Counted from the stretch's first letter, positions 1 to 12,162 are shown. The stretch: DNA of 64,000 nt from Lentinus brumalis (GCA_001792895.1 MARA01000013.1:1168547-1232546); one strand, 5' to 3'. A program made the numbers and translations. The notes: generated by a model not told the origin, from the letters alone.

Positions 1-677
1 ACGCATCGTCTTCTTCCGCCTGCTCCGCAGCCTCTTTCTTGCTCGGGCTGCACCCTCCTCAGTGGGTGTCTCTGATTCGATGACTGCATGGCGCACCTCT
101 CAGAACGTTCACTGCTGGCCTTGCATTGCCTACGGTGCTCCAACCAGTTCTTCATGATGTATCGCCGCGAAGGATTGAGGTCGACCCAATCGTTGCAGGC
201 CTTGCAGAACACGCGATGCGCCTCCACCTCGCCCGAGTTGGGATCGTCTTCCATGAACTGGCGGCGCTCAGCCTCGGTCTTGCGCGCACTGTACCTGCCC
301 TTGGGTTCCCCCGCGACAGAGCCATCTTCACGATCTTCCGTGTCGGCGCGGCTACATGACATTCGTTGGCCTCCGCCACCGCCACCGCAGGGAAAAGACG
401 TACCCAAGAGTGGACCGAGGCTTAACGCTCGAGGTAGACTTGCTAGGGGACTCGTCGACGAGCGTGTCCTCGCGGGCGAGTGACGCGACCGAGCCTTGGC
501 GAGAATGAACCCCTCCTTTCGCTCTCGTACTCACGGGCTTCTTCACGGACGCTGACTTGGCCGGAGTCTGTTTCGGAGACGGTCCCGGGAGGCTGACCAA
601 CGGGTTGGGACGGAGGCATGCAACAGTGCTCAGGGGACTCACTGGACGTCAACTTTCTTGGGGGTCCTGCCGGTCAT
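1..677 (-). CDS. Cys/His-motif protein, partial at window edge
   Basis: Minus-strand gene with three exons readable by eye: about 677-643, 592-404 and 351 to the window edge. Both introns are about 50 nt with GT-AG ends, and the reading frame is kept across both joins. The N-terminal part is basic and Ser/Thr/Pro/Lys rich, as in disordered nuclear proteins. Exon 3 encodes YSARKTEAERR, then HRVFCKACNDWV, then RRYIMKNWLEHRRQC, giving C-x2-C followed by H-x4-C. This looks like a small zinc-binding motif that I recall as recurrent in Polyporales hypothetical proteins, but I know no name or function for it. The frame stays open to base 1, so the 3' end lies outside. The combination of basic tail and Cys/His motif would fit a DNA- or chromatin-associated role, which is only inference. 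Confidence 0.6.
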
Positions 678-1164
678 CTGGGAAGTCTGAGTAGGCGGTC
701 AGGAACGCGTTCTGGCCACAGACGTGTCTCGGAGATGAGGGGAGAGATCAAAGCGGGCGTGGGACGAATTCGCGCTGGACACCATCATGAATCGGCCCGC
801 TGCGACTCCGACCATGCGCGGGGTCGTCGACTTTGGCATCGGCATATCCCTCGCTCACACCGTCCGCCTCACCCCAAGACACCGATGGGGATGAGCACTC
901 ACCTGCCTGGTCACTGACTGCGTCGTCGAACCCTCCTCTTCGCCAGACGATCCGTCGGAATCTCCTCTGAGCGGTGTCGCGCGTCAGAGACTTCGTATGC
1001 GTGGTCTGCGCGAGATAACGTACCCGGCGTTCTTGTATGACTTGTCAACGGTCGACCTTCTCCTCTGTGCAAACGCGACACGATCAGTGTGCGCGAAACG
1101 ACACTGGAAATGTGGTTGATTACGAACCTTGGCACGGCCAGCGTAAGTGACCTTGTTAGGAGCT
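678..1164. other. intergenic, no supported gene
   Basis: Sequence between the divergent left-edge gene and the first duplicated segment. Short open frames occur on both strands but none shows a domain, intron structure or codon pattern I can support. Confidence 0.5.
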
Positions 1165-1496
1165 CTGTACGTCGCACATAAGCTCCTGAAGGTCGAGCGC
1201 GTCGATGGGTCAAGATACGCACCTGTGCGGAGACGAAGTCGCGTCAGACATGAAGCTTGCGAGGGGGCCGAGATGCGGGGCTTTCTGGGGTTCGAGTCGG
1301 TGCAAAACTTGTCGTGGGTTATCCGCGCTTATTCTCATTACAAATACCCAAAGGAGACCTATAAGCAAATGTTATACAAACGCATTGCAGTGGTAAATTC
1401 AGCTTTGGACTCCATCAGGCTTCAGCTTTAGCATCCGAAACTTGAACTTCACCTCCATCCCTTTGTCACTGATTCGGTCTTCTGCTTTGCCTGGGG

Positions 1497-2318
1497 ATGT
1501 CTGATCCGGAAGATCTGTTGGCAGAGTCCCTCGAGATTCTCTACGACCATGTCCCCGTCGCACACTCCTCAGCCGGCTCATCATTCACCTATGAATACGA
1601 CGGGATCTCACCCATCCACCTGGTCACCCCCGACACGCAGGCAGCGAACTGGGCCTTGCATGCATCGTCGATATGGTCTTCTGCGCTGTACGTCGCAGAT
1701 CACATCCATGACCTCCATCTGCACGAGCACATAGCCATCGCGAAGCAAGATGGACGGCCGCTGAGGATCCTTGAGCTCGGTGCGGGCGCGGGCCTCCCGA
1801 GCATCCTCATCTCGAAGATGTACAAGGACGCGCTCGTCACTTGCAGCGACTACCCCGACCAGAGTCTCATCCACACCCTCTCCGAGAACGCGAAGCGAAA
1901 CGATGTCGCGGATCGCTGCCGAGTTGTCCCGTACGGCTGGGGCTCAGACCCTTCCCCTCTCATGTTGTCCCAGAGTGCGCATCTGGATTCGATCCCTGGA
2001 TTCGACGTCGTCCTTGCCGCGGACACGCTATGGAACTCGGACACGCACCACATCTTTGTCCAGACACTGCAGTTTACTCTGAAGCGAGCTCCGAATGCGC
2101 GTATCTATCTTGTCGCAGGCCTTCACACGGGCCGATATGTGGTCGCCTCGTTCTTGAAGCTCGTTCCGGACGCCGGCTTCGTCATAGAGGACCTCAGAGA
2201 AAGACGCGTCGGCGATACAGAGGAACGGCCGTGGAGCGTGGAACGTGCCGAGGGTGAAGCCGAAGCCGAACGCAGGCGTTGGATCATATGGATGGTCTTG
2301 CGGTGGCGGCACGGCTAG
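1497..2318 (+). CDS. Methyltransf_16 (EFM7/NNT1-like) SAM methyltransferase
   Basis: Intronless 273-aa protein with the fold of the lysine/N-terminal methyltransferase family 16, which includes yeast Efm7 (eEF1A N-terminal methylation, formerly NNT1). Visible features are the SAM-binding motif I LELGAGAGLPSI (residues about 93-104), the acidic post-I motif SDYPDQ (about 117), the conserved ADTLWNSD block (about 175), which corresponds to the family's D-x-x-[FYW] region, and a C-terminal WIIWMVLRW strand. Length and motif order match full-length family members, so this copy looks intact. The ATG at 1497 is chosen because it opens the frame directly before MSDPEDL, which copy B shares. It converges tail-to-tail with the kinase relic. 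Efm7 orthology is an inference; the substrate could be another protein or a small molecule. Confidence 0.85.
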   Translation: MSDPEDLLAESLEILYDHVPVAHSSAGSSFTYEYDGISPIHLVTPDTQAANWALHASSIWSSALYVADHIHDLHLHEHIAIAKQDGRPLRILELGAGAGLPSILISKMYKDALVTCSDYPDQSLIHTLSENAKRNDVADRCRVVPYGWGSDPSPLMLSQSAHLDSIPGFDVVLAADTLWNSDTHHIFVQTLQFTLKRAPNARIYLVAGLHTGRYVVASFLKLVPDAGFVIEDLRERRVGDTEERPWSVERAEGEAEAERRRWIIWMVLRWRHG

Positions 2319-2455
2319 CTTCATGGACAGGATTGTGCTCTCGTATGTCGCGTTGTCCGACGTCTGTTCCATGCATACTGATAACTCGACGATAGATAGA
2401 AGCAAGTCCGAAGCGACTGGCATACAGCACCGCTTCGATACACTCCACGTGCGAC

Positions 2456-3540
2456 CTACGAAGTCGACATCCTCCTCTTCATCCATCCCCTCATCTTCCG
2501 CACCACGCTCGATCCTCCCGAACCGCCAGCCCCTGGTGACCGAACGGCTTGTTCGAAGCCGTCTTCGCTGTGCGTCAGGTCGCAGTCCGTGTAACAGGTG
2601 GATCCCAAGGACCAGTCATTCGTCGCGTCGAAGGAGCCATCGGTGCCGCGGAGGCTCGGCGAGACCCATTCGAACCACTCGTGCGGTGGTCTGTCTAATG
2701 CTCCATACGGCCGCCCGTACGACACGTCGAGGTCCTGGGACGGAGGTCAGCACAGTGACTTGACGTGTCGCGTGTTGCCTACCTCATCATCTTCCCTCAG
2801 GTCGTCGCCAAAGATCTCTTGTGGCCTGTCTCTGCGCTCTATGGCGTCCCAGTCTCTGTGGACCCGTGCGTCAGCTCCTGCGGCGCGCTTATAGCCTGCA
2901 TACGCACATGCCATGGAACCATCGGTGCTTCTTGAGCTTGCGGACCGATGGTCTCTTGTTCGGGTCCTTCTCCAGCATCTGGCGGCGCTCGTCAGCGCCC
3001 TCGCTTCAACTTGTATCTCTCTTCGCCCACCTTCGTCAACAAGTCGCGGATCTCCCCATTGACGACCCCGTACAGGTCGAAGTCGGCCGGGATGGTGTCG
3101 GTTCGGTGGATGAGCTCCTCCAACCGCTGCTCCTTCGGTTGGAGCCCGAACGGCAGCTGCGGGACATGCATATGAGCCTCGCTGCTCGTCAATATGCCGG
3201 TGGACTCACCCTTCCAGTCAGCATCGAGTACAACACCACCCCTGCTCCCCAGACGTCCACTCCGTACGAGTACTGGCCGGAGTAGACCTCCGGCGCGACG
3301 TATCCAGATGTACCCGCCAAGGTGTGCGTCTCGTCCCCGTCCCTGCCCTTCAGCCAGCTGCCACGGCGATCCGCGTCTTCACTGTCCCGACGCACATTCC
3401 ATGGGGACAACTGGGTCCACGGTCGGTCCGCGTGCTCTGTCCCGAACGCCCGTGCGATGCCAAAGTCCGTCAAGGCGATGGCGGTGTCGTAGGTAGCGAA
3501 TATATCTCGTCCCGCACGATGCGCGCCTGGAGCTGCCGGA
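2456..3540 (-). pseudogene. protein kinase C-lobe relic, copy A
   Basis: Minus-strand remnant of a Ser/Thr protein kinase. Reading 5' to 3' it contains an eroded catalytic-loop region near 3500-3540 (VRDEI where HRD-x-K is expected), the DFG motif in [12 protein letters not shown], the activation-segment end APEVYSG, subdomain [17 protein letters not shown], and subdomain XI ERRQMLEKDPNKRPS with HRWFHG. A spliced tail follows, with an acceptor just before DLDVSYG, ending at 2456. The N-lobe (P-loop, VAIK lysine) is absent. Frames break between the catalytic loop and DFG (an ATATAT stretch near 3490) and again near 2990 before ADERRQM. The missing N-lobe and multiple breaks indicate a pseudogene. 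It was probably a CAMK/AGC-type kinase before decay, but the family cannot be assigned more closely. Confidence 0.75.
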
Positions 3541-3578
3541 GCACGTCCGTCGATAAAAGGGCGAGAAAAGGGCCTCTG

Positions 3579-3645
3579 TGGTACCTATAACACGGTGGGC
3601 CTCTATCACGGTGGGGCTATATGATACCTATAACACAGTGGGGCT
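3579..3645. repeat. 27-bp minisatellite, degenerate (copy A)
   Basis: Two to three decayed copies of a 27-bp unit beginning TGGTACCTATAACACGGTGG. The matching site in copy B has four clean units, so the array differs in length between the duplicates. It sits immediately upstream of the kinase relic's remaining 5' end. Confidence 0.7.
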
Positions 3646-3649
3646 CGCG

Positions 3650-6600
3650 CACAGTATGGTGTGCCAGGCAGGCGGCGTGCGTGTGCGCTGCCTGTGAACT
3701 GACTTCCCGCCGCACGCAGGACTCGAGGGAGGGTGCGCTCGAGGAGGATCTTAGCCCGATACCCGCGCTGGGACATCGGGCTCGCAGTCGAGATTCGATT
3801 GTTCGGGCATGCTCCTCGCCGCTGCCGGAATGCCCAGGATGTCGGATTCGAGCTATCCCCGGCCGCGCTAATCATCGTGGCGAGCCAGTGCAAGGCAAGT
3901 ACACAAACTTGTGCACCCGGTCGTGCAGCTCATCCGTGCTTGTGCTGACGGACGTTGCAGGACTTGTGCTCGATACCCGTCGTCCGCTCAGAACGCAGCA
4001 CATTGGGATCTCGCCTAGGTGGCTTGCGCCGGGGCAGTGGTAAGAGCACTGTTCTGTTTGTGCGTGCATAGACACCCGGTAACTCGCTGCTCGGACGGTT
4101 CCACGCTCCCTTGTTCACGCAGCTCGGATCGCTTAGTGCGTCGACTCCGCCGACTTAACCTTGCAGCTCCCGGCATTGCGAATGCAGAGCCAGGTAAGTG
4201 CAGTCATTCGATCGTAGTTCCTCCAGATTTAGCATTGATTTGCCCTGCAGGTGCACACTCGAGACTCGTGTATCCTCGCAGCGCGTCTGAGGGAGCCTCC
4301 ACCGAGGCAGTTGTACGTAGCACGGCTCTACTTGTTCGGACGATGTTTGACCGCTGCTTTCGCTCGTGTAGACACTCCTGCAACGCGCTTCTCGGCTCGC
4401 AAGACGGATGCAGCTCGCATACGAGATCCCCAGTCCGGGTGGGACTTGACTGCTGACAGGTTGCGCAGGCATCGCACTACTCGGGATATGGCCTCGATTA
4501 TCGCAGCTCGCCGGGATGCCGGCTCAAGTTGTCCGCACCGCGCAGGTGCAAGCCCCCGCAATATCGATATCCAGCTCGAAGAACTGCACTCGAGTTCCTC
4601 GTGGCTCCACGCTCGACTCTCCACCCCGCCGGTCTGTGTCATGCGGCAGATGCATTGCAACCCCGCCGGATGAGCCATACTCCACACACTCGCACGCAAG
4701 CACGGGAATCTAGCCCGTGAGCCATGTCCCAGAGCAGCGGTAAGCAGCAATATGACTTGCATAGGTACCACAGCGGCTCGACGCTACTCGGATGGCTCGA
4801 CGCACGCGGCTTGAGACACTGATCCGCCGCTCGTCCGCTCGTCCGCATCGGAAGCTCCGGCTCGATCTGCGTCTGCCGCCCTCAGCCCAACGCTGCGATA
4901 TCACCAGACGTGGTCGGGTCTGGCCTTCCGACGTGAACCTTGGGAGGGAGCCAAAGTGCCGTCGCATAGTTGCGTCGCACTGCATTGTCTCGTAGGTTCA
5001 AATCCACGTCGCTCTCCAACAGGCTCGTTTCTCACTGCAACATATAGTAGTGGGCGCCGTGAAGGGTTCGGGTCGCGCAGACACATCTGCGAGATGTTCG
5101 CGTTTTCGCGAACTCCTTACTCGCCTCCGGAAGCTGGTATGCTCCGTGCTAGACTCACACCTGTACAGTCATTGGCCGAGCATTGACCAAGCAAGGCGAC
5201 GACGTCGTGTGCAGCGTCGCCGCTCTGGCTGATCATTTCTCGTGCCCGGTTTTCTCTTGGGAGACCTCGGGATGCCGCAATGCTTTCTACAGGCAACAAT
5301 TGGTACGCTGCGTCGACTCGATGTCCTACAGCTGGCTGACGATTCAGGCGTCGATGTCGGACGCTTTCGGTCCTTCCTCGGCCTCCTAGCTATCGCCGCT
5401 GAGCCAGGCCCACACTCATACTTCGGGACACAACTGTCAATGGCGGACCTCAAGTAGCACGCTCGGACACGCTTTCGCTTCCGAGTCGGCTCGCCGGTCG
5501 ATGCTGCGTATACACTGGACACCCAGTTTGGCCCTCCGCCGTCCCACTCATGCCGGTCCTCGACGACCGCCCAGACGACTGCGAGAACCGCAGCGACGAC
5601 GACACTGTGTCGCTCTACTAGAGAGGCCGCACATACGAGCTATGGAGTGCTACCGAGACATGCGTGCGCGGCTTACGCAAGGAAGACGGTGCGCATCTTT
5701 CTGATTGGGATGCTCGCTTGCAGTTCATAATCGCTTCCAATTCCTTACACCCCGCATGTCATAACCTGCAGAATTCGGCGCCCCGTTATATCAGAGTCGA
5801 ACGCCCTCGGACAGCCTCCGTTCTGTGTTTAGACCCTTCCTTGTCACCACAGTAGGGCTCCTGGCCTGCATGATCCTGGGAGTGGACGTCGCAGTGCGGT
5901 AAGCATAGAAATGAAGGCTTCGAGTTCTGCCTCGTCGTGATATTTGGGCGCGGTCTCTTGAGATATGTGGCATCCTTCGGTCCAGGGCCTGAGAACCTTG
6001 GGCGAAGCACGTTGGCTACCCATCGACGCCGACTCATTCTTATGCGCAGTACGTCATCGATGCCACGATCAGCAGTGGGAGGCGACGCACGTCCCTCGAT
6101 CCGTGTCAAAGGCAGGCTTCAAGCAGCGCAATGTCTCTGGTATGTCTCGACATTTTAACGAGCAGTCATCTGGGGGCAACGCAAGTGCTGACGCACTGAC
6201 TAGCAACATGTCGACAATAGAGGCTCGAGAAGACACACTTGGCTCCCTCGGGCACATGGGATGATGCTCGCGTTATCGACTCTACGCCGCAGCTCACGCT
6301 GACCACTTAGCTGAGCCCGTTTATGGTTCCATTTTTGGTTGAGGCTCCTCCTGATCTGTGTCCTGGCAGCTCGCAACGGGTGTCAATATGAAGCCGATGT
6401 CGACGGCGACAACTCCTACTCTTCACGATGGTCCTGCGGCTCATTTACTGCACGTCCCTGGCCTCTGTTGATGAGCAGTCCAGGACTTGAATCCCACCGC
6501 TCACTGCGTATAGCAGCGTTCAAAAGAACGAACGCACAGCAAGAGAATGCAATGCATAATCCGTCATCAGACACTCAAAGCAGACCGATCCGGTATGCGC

Positions 6601-8800
6601 GTTCAACGTCGGCATGGTGCTTCATTGGCGACGGGATCCCGGACGCGCTGTCTCACAAGGTGTGCGCGATCCGAACCCTTGCAGTCGCTTCACACTGATG
6701 CATTGTAGGCAGGAGTCTCCACGCACCGTCGGGAGATGCCCTTGACAACGCAGCTCACCCACAAGCCACGCACGCAGGCCCTACCTGATGGGACAGCCCG
6801 GGAGAGGTCGAAGACAAGACGACCATTCCCCATAGCGGAGACCTTCCCACTAAGCATGCTGCGAGCGATGGTGTGCACTGGCAGCTTCTTCAATGCTTCT
6901 TACTTCGCGAGTGGAGGTCCTATTCGGAACAAGTTCCGGACAACCTCCGCATAGTTCCGGGCGCAACTTCAATGCCATGGCTGGTCACGACGCATCTCGG
7001 CTTCCTGTTCGCTCAAGCGAGCTATCTGCAAGTGAGCACTTCCAGCGGTTCACCAGCATTGAAACCTGTTGCTGAGAGTCAGACGCAGGACAACCGTGTG
7101 CACAGATCAGTTCTGTTCACGTCTTGCAGGCCGGGAGGCTCTTGAATGTTGCTCGCATCTCACGGTCTCTCGTCTCCATCGGCACTGCAGCCAGCCGTCA
7201 AGCATCCTGGTGTTAATTCTCACTGGATCTCTCGCACGGTGTCGCACCGGATGTACGCTCCGCTAGTCCCAACGCAACTCGGTCCATCCAATGTGGTACC
7301 TTACCAGCAGGCGCGTTGAGATCCGCCATGGCCGGTACCATTCTGGGCAGCAACTTACAACATAGACTCTAGGAAGAGCTGTACTGGAGACGCTTCGTTC
7401 TCTGCAGCGGCTCGGCCTACATCCAGGGCCTGGGAGAACAGTCCAAAGAAGTCGTTCGTGCTCACTCAAGGCTCAAGGCCGCACCCAGCCTTTGCGACAT
7501 ACTTACTTATTTGAGCCTTCCCTGCTTTGTATTGGTACCGCTGATACTGACTTCTTTTGGCCCGCATGAGGTCGCCGGGCACTCGCAAAAGAGGAGCTGC
7601 ATGTGTTCGCTGTTCAAGCATCTGGCCGTACTTACAGCGTGGCGGCGACACACCAATTGGGACATCCAAGAGCTGTATATTGGCGGTCAAAACCAACCAC
7701 GCTCCCAAACACCCTTGCATCGGTGGAAACGACGTCCTTCCGGATTCTCCATGATGTTGGTGCGTGATACTACATTGTTGTCTACTGTATAGTAAGTATT
7801 CTTGGTCCTTGGCATACCAGTGCAGTGCTCGTCGAGGGGCCCAACACTTGGACGGACACTTCAGTTACTTATGCATTGACATGTCATGTAGTATGTACTC
7901 GTGAATACATGACATGTTCTACTTGTCAGCAGTGCCATCGTCAACGACCGCAACTGCGTGTTCACCACCTTCATCTTCAAGTTTGACCGCGCTGCAGGGT
8001 CTCGCCTGTGTCCCTCGGCCTCCGACAACGTCGTATACTTACGTCCGAGGTCCGTCTCCTGTCATACCGATACGAGCCTTTCGCTCTCAAATGAAACCGT
8101 CTCGGTCACAATCACACGGTGTTTCCACCGGATTCATGGGAACTCGAGGTGATTGAGCGGGGCTGCGGGTATACTTACTCTGCCTAGACTCCACAAACTC
8201 GACTAGCCAGCGGTCAACCTCGGAGTTCTAACTTCGCGTGCTTCGATACTATGTAGAGCCAGTACGTCTTGTACTGCGCGAATCCACTTGCAAGTCATCT
8301 TTCGATTGAAGGACCGGTGAGTTGACTCGAACTACTTAGTACTGAACAAGAGTCGAGACATTTTGTGATGATTCGCAGGTCTGTGTCCCGGCGAGCTTCT
8401 GATCGTGGCTTAGGTCGCGGACACCGGTACTTACCAGGTCGAGAATAATGGGATTCGGGCCGTATCTGCGTAGTACTGGTGCATCACGACCACTTATCGT
8501 CACCTCGAGCCTGGTACGGACCGAGACGGTTGAATTCATGGTCTCAACTTCATCGCCGTCGCCGCAGAATGATCGTCGCATCCACCAATCGGTCGCAGCA
8601 ACTCTGCAGACACTAGCTCAAGCTCAAGCCCAAGGACAAGCCTCTGGCGTTCGGTGGTGCCCTCGAGCATCATATTACCACAAGCATCCGCTGAGCATAC
8701 TCAGTACTAGCAGTGAGCACCAGCGACTCGGAACCGCTCGCATCCTTGGAGCCTCTCGAAAGGCTGCACGATTGGCCCTCATACCGGAAGTGCAGATCAC
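3650..8800. other. duplicated non-coding or decayed sequence
   Basis: About 5 kb with no ORF longer than about 145 aa and no recognisable domain. Several intron-like GTAAGT...TGCAG pairs occur (for example about 3893-3960 and 4193-4250), which suggests decayed spliced genes or a spliced non-coding transcript. Most of it is conserved in copy B (13400-17030), apart from the blocks at about 4851-5186 and 7166-8390 present only here. Confidence 0.5.
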
Positions 8801-8810
8801 ATGAAGGAAG

Positions 8811-9650
8811 GTGTCCTCACGTCTTGGAGCCGACGTCGGAACAGGCAATCAAGTGCAGTCACCAATTCAGAACTCGAGCGGCGGCCGGCCGACATCGCAG
8901 CACACTGTCTACACCTTTCAAGATACTCCAGCACAGACAGCTTCGAGCAGATCTCCAGGCATTGCAAGACCGGCGGCGGGACGCAGGTCACTCTCGGACA
9001 AGCAGACAAGGTCCGACGCCAAACGCATGTCGATGTCATTGCGCGAAGACGCGGAGACCTACAATGTACCGACGAACGTCGCCACCCAACCGGCTGCCCA
9101 ACATGCCGTGATCCTTCCCCGACGTCACCCTCGAGCATCGACGCCTCCTCGAGGCTCTCCCGGGTCCCGCTACCGTCGCGGCGGGGATAAGTACGAACGG
9201 CAAGAGGCCGTCGCAACACCTGCGCGAGCGCACCGGCGCGGGCACGGACACGGACGCAAGACACGGTCGAGGACGAACGCCGAGTCGCTGCACAGTGCAC
9301 GGTGCGCGACGCGCAGCATCTCGACAACGAATCGCAGCCCGCCTTGCGCTCCGGTCCAGAGAGGAGCACCGGGGGTGAGCACGCCCTCCGCCGGGGTTGC
9401 TGTCCGCACGCTCAGGCGTGGATCCGGCCCTGCCGATGCCATGATCCTCTCCTCCCGAGCGGCGGTTCGATGCCTGGACCTACTGCGTCGCCCTCCTTCG
9501 CCGCATCGCCCGTACGCGGCGATACTGCAGGCTGGACGGTGCGGACGGTCTGCAGCCGCCAAGCTGCAGTTGGAGACTCAAGGCAGGGCGCACCTTGCGT
9601 TATACCGGTGCGGGGCTGCTGTCCGTCGCATTGTTGTTGCCCTCCGTTAG
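8811..9650 (+). CDS. hypothetical 279-codon open frame, doubtful
   Basis: Longest open frame in the right half of the duplicated unit; it is also open in copy B with one residue change. It starts at a GTG, and the first in-frame ATG is about 70 codons in. The product would be Arg/Ser/Pro rich and disordered with no known domain. All frames and both strands are unusually open here because of high GC content, so openness is weak evidence. The near identity between copies reflects recent copying, not selection. A competing reading has shorter exons in two other plus frames, including a Cys-containing stretch at 9718-9912. I regard this as unproven. Confidence 0.2.
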   Translation: MSSRLGADVGTGNQVQSPIQNSSGGRPTSQHTVYTFQDTPAQTASSRSPGIARPAAGRRSLSDKQTRSDAKRMSMSLREDAETYNVPTNVATQPAAQHAVILPRRHPRASTPPRGSPGSRYRRGGDKYERQEAVATPARAHRRGHGHGRKTRSRTNAESLHSARCATRSISTTNRSPPCAPVQRGAPGVSTPSAGVAVRTLRRGSGPADAMILSSRAAVRCLDLLRRPPSPHRPYAAILQAGRCGRSAAAKLQLETQGRAHLALYRCGAAVRRIVVALR

Positions 9651-10103
9651 CGGACGGTGCGCTCGCCAACCTTGATCACGGTCGGGTCCGTGCACGCAGG
9701 AGCTTGACGAGGAGGCCGTGCTCGACGGCCGTACTGCAGGAGGACGTCGCCGTCCCGAGTTGCAGTGTGCAGGATGCGACGCGCTGTTCGTGGCGCTCGG
9801 AGACGACGGCGGATGCGGACGCGAGCACGCGCAGAGGACATGCGAGATCTCGTCGGTCCGGACGGCGACTTGGGCGGAGACGCGCCGCGCGTGCTCTGTT
9901 TGCGCAAGCTGAACGTCGATAAAGGTACTGGTTGGTGCGCCGTCTGCAAGATCAGCACCCCCACCCGACCTCGCTCACGCACCTCACTATCCACCCGCCA
10001 CTTCCTCCTCTCCCGCCACCAGTGTACTTGTCGCCCTCTAGCCCTCGCCCTTCACTCACCTCGCTTGTCCCACCCGTTGGCGCAAGCTAGGTGCGTCTCT
10101 GCG

Positions 10104-10999
10104 TCTCGTCGCCTGCTCATGTAGAGCGCGAAGGCCGTTCTTCCCTCCACAGATCTCGAGAGCCAGGCCTGTAAGCAACACCGTGAGTTCTTCGCGTCTT
10201 CCTACGTTGCCAACTCGGGCTGACGTACTGCGCACAGGGCCATTGACAGATCGGGTGGTGGAAGATTGCACTGGTATGTCTGCTTCACTGTCTTGGGCCT
10301 GAGTGACATGCTGATATTCGCGTCAGACAGGTGGGCGTGGGACCCGCGCGGTTTGAGTACGAGTACAGGCCAGACGGGCGCGCGTACAGCTGCGGGCGGT
10401 GCAGCTCCACGCTGTCGAGGAGACCCCCAAGTTTAGCCAGGCGGGGCGTGTGAGGCGGACCGGAGTCGGTGAACGCGCGAGGGAGCCGTGAAGGTCGTAG
10501 CTCCCGCGATGCATAGTTAGGTGTCAGGGCCGTCGACACAAAACCGAGAGCTGGTGTCCGAATGGGTCAGAGCACGCACCTTGGTTGTTCGCATATTTGA
10601 CACGCTCTGCATGGGCCGCGGCCGGTGCATCTTGACGGTGCGCTCGCGTGGGTTGCCGCGAATCCAGGTGTATGCGCACTGTCGTGAGCGCGCTCGGACA
10701 AGACGGACGGTAGGGTGACTAGCGAGGGGAAGGGGATTGCCTTGTAGCGCGAGAGAAGCGTCGGACAGACACGCTGGAGGCGCAGAGACACACGAATCGA
10801 GCGCAGCACACAACTCTATCGACGAGGGGGTGTGCGCCGTGGATGCACCCTGCAGAGAGAGTGGAAGGGAGCAGGAAAGACGCGCTTGGTGCAGACGGGG
10901 GCGAGCGACAAGCAGCGTGCGTCATAGACCGGCGTGCGCTCCGGCCTCCGGTGTTTGGTCGTGCTATGCAGGCCTCCTCGCCGCTCGCACCTCCCTGCT
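10104..10999. other. unique spacer between duplicated segments
   Basis: About 0.9 kb not shared between the copies. It contains short GC-rich open frames on both strands without recognisable domains. I see no terminal inverted repeats or target-site duplication marking a transposon here. Confidence 0.5.
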
Positions 11000-11186
11000 C
11001 TGGACGTCGCCCACAAGCTGCTGAAGGTCGAGCGTGTCGATGGGCCAAGATACGCACCTGTGCGGCGACGAAGTTGCGTCAGACATGAAGCTTGCGAAGG
11101 GGCCGAGATGCCGCGGCTTTCTGGGGTTCGAGTCGGCTGTCACGGTCTTCCCTCGGACGACCAGTCTTCTGCTTTGCCTGGGGATG

Positions 11187-12025
11187 TCTGATCCCGAAGA
11201 TCTGTTGGCAGAGTCCCTCGAGATTCTCTACGATCATGTCCCGTCGCACACTCCTCAGCCGGCTCATCATTCACCTATGAATACGACGGGATCTCACCCA
11301 TCCACCTGGTCACCCCGACACGCAGGCAGCGAATTGGGCCTTGCACGCATCGTCGATATGGTCATCTGCGCTGTACGTCGCAGATCACATCCATGACCTC
11401 CATCTGCACGAGCACGTAGCCATCGCGAAGCAAGAGGGACGGCCGCTGAGGGTTCTGGAGCTCGGTGCGGGCGCGGGCCTACCGAGCATCCTCATCTCGA
11501 AGATGCCGAGCATCCTCATCTCGAAGATGTACCAGGACGCGCTCGTGACTTGCCGACTACCCCGACGAGAGTCTCATCCACACCCTCTCCGAGAACGCGA
11601 AGCGGAACGATGTCGCGGAGCGCTGTCATGTCGTCCCGTACGGCTGGGGCTCCGACCCTTCCCCTCTCATGTTGTCCCAGAGTGCGCATCTGGATTCGAT
11701 CCCTGGATTCGACGTTGTCCTTGCCGCGGACACGCTATGGAACTCGGACACGCACCACATCTTTGTCCAGACACTGCAGTTTACTCTGAAGCGAGCTCCG
11801 AATGCGCGTATCTATCTTGTAGCAGGCCTTCACACGGGCCGATATGTGGTCGCCTCGTTCTTGAAGCTCGTTCCGGATGCCGGCTTCGTCATAGAGGACC
11901 TCAGAGAAAGACGTGTCGGCGGTACAGAGGAACGGCCGTGGAGCGTGGAATGTGCCGAGGGTGAAGACGAAGCCGAACGCAGGCGTTGGATCATATGGAT
12001 GGTCTTGCGGTGGCGGCACGGCTAG
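11187..12025 (+). pseudogene. Methyltransf_16 gene, broken copy B
   Basis: Counterpart of the intact methyltransferase at 1497-2318. The first frame is lost after the residues IL-YDHVP by a 1-nt deletion in a CCCC run near 11239. A second single-base loss occurs near 11315. A 27-bp in-frame tandem duplication repeats the peptide PSILISKM near 11490-11530. A further small deletion near 11554 destroys the SDYPD motif frame. The C-terminal half, from ADTLWNSD onward, is still readable and nearly identical to copy A. The four lesions make a functional product very unlikely, so one working copy remains in the pair. Confidence 0.8.
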
Positions 12026-12162
12026 CTTCATAGGCAGGATTCTACTCTCGTATGTCGCGCTGTCTGACGTCTGTTCCATGCATACTGATAACTCGACGAT
12101 AGATAGAAGCAAGTCCGAAGCGACTGGCATACAGCACCGCTTCGATACACTCCACGTGCGAC

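Larger units (their letters stand above)
1165..10103. repeat. segmental duplication, copy A (direct)
   Basis: About 8.94 kb that recurs as a direct copy at 11000-18336, with about 0.9 kb between the two. Homology starts near 1165/11000 and stops abruptly after the shared sequence ending at 10103/18336. Relative to copy B, copy A has extra blocks at about 4851-5186 and 7166-8390 and a different stretch at about 1301-1480. Those are deletions in B or insertions in A. Identity is mosaic: from about 8450 to the right end I count only about three differences in 1.65 kb, while the left half carries many substitutions and indels. Confidence 0.9.

Noticed and set aside
8797..9369. Minus-strand 190-codon frame in the duplicated unit
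   Set aside because: No ATG-supported start or domain. Several frames on both strands are equally open here.
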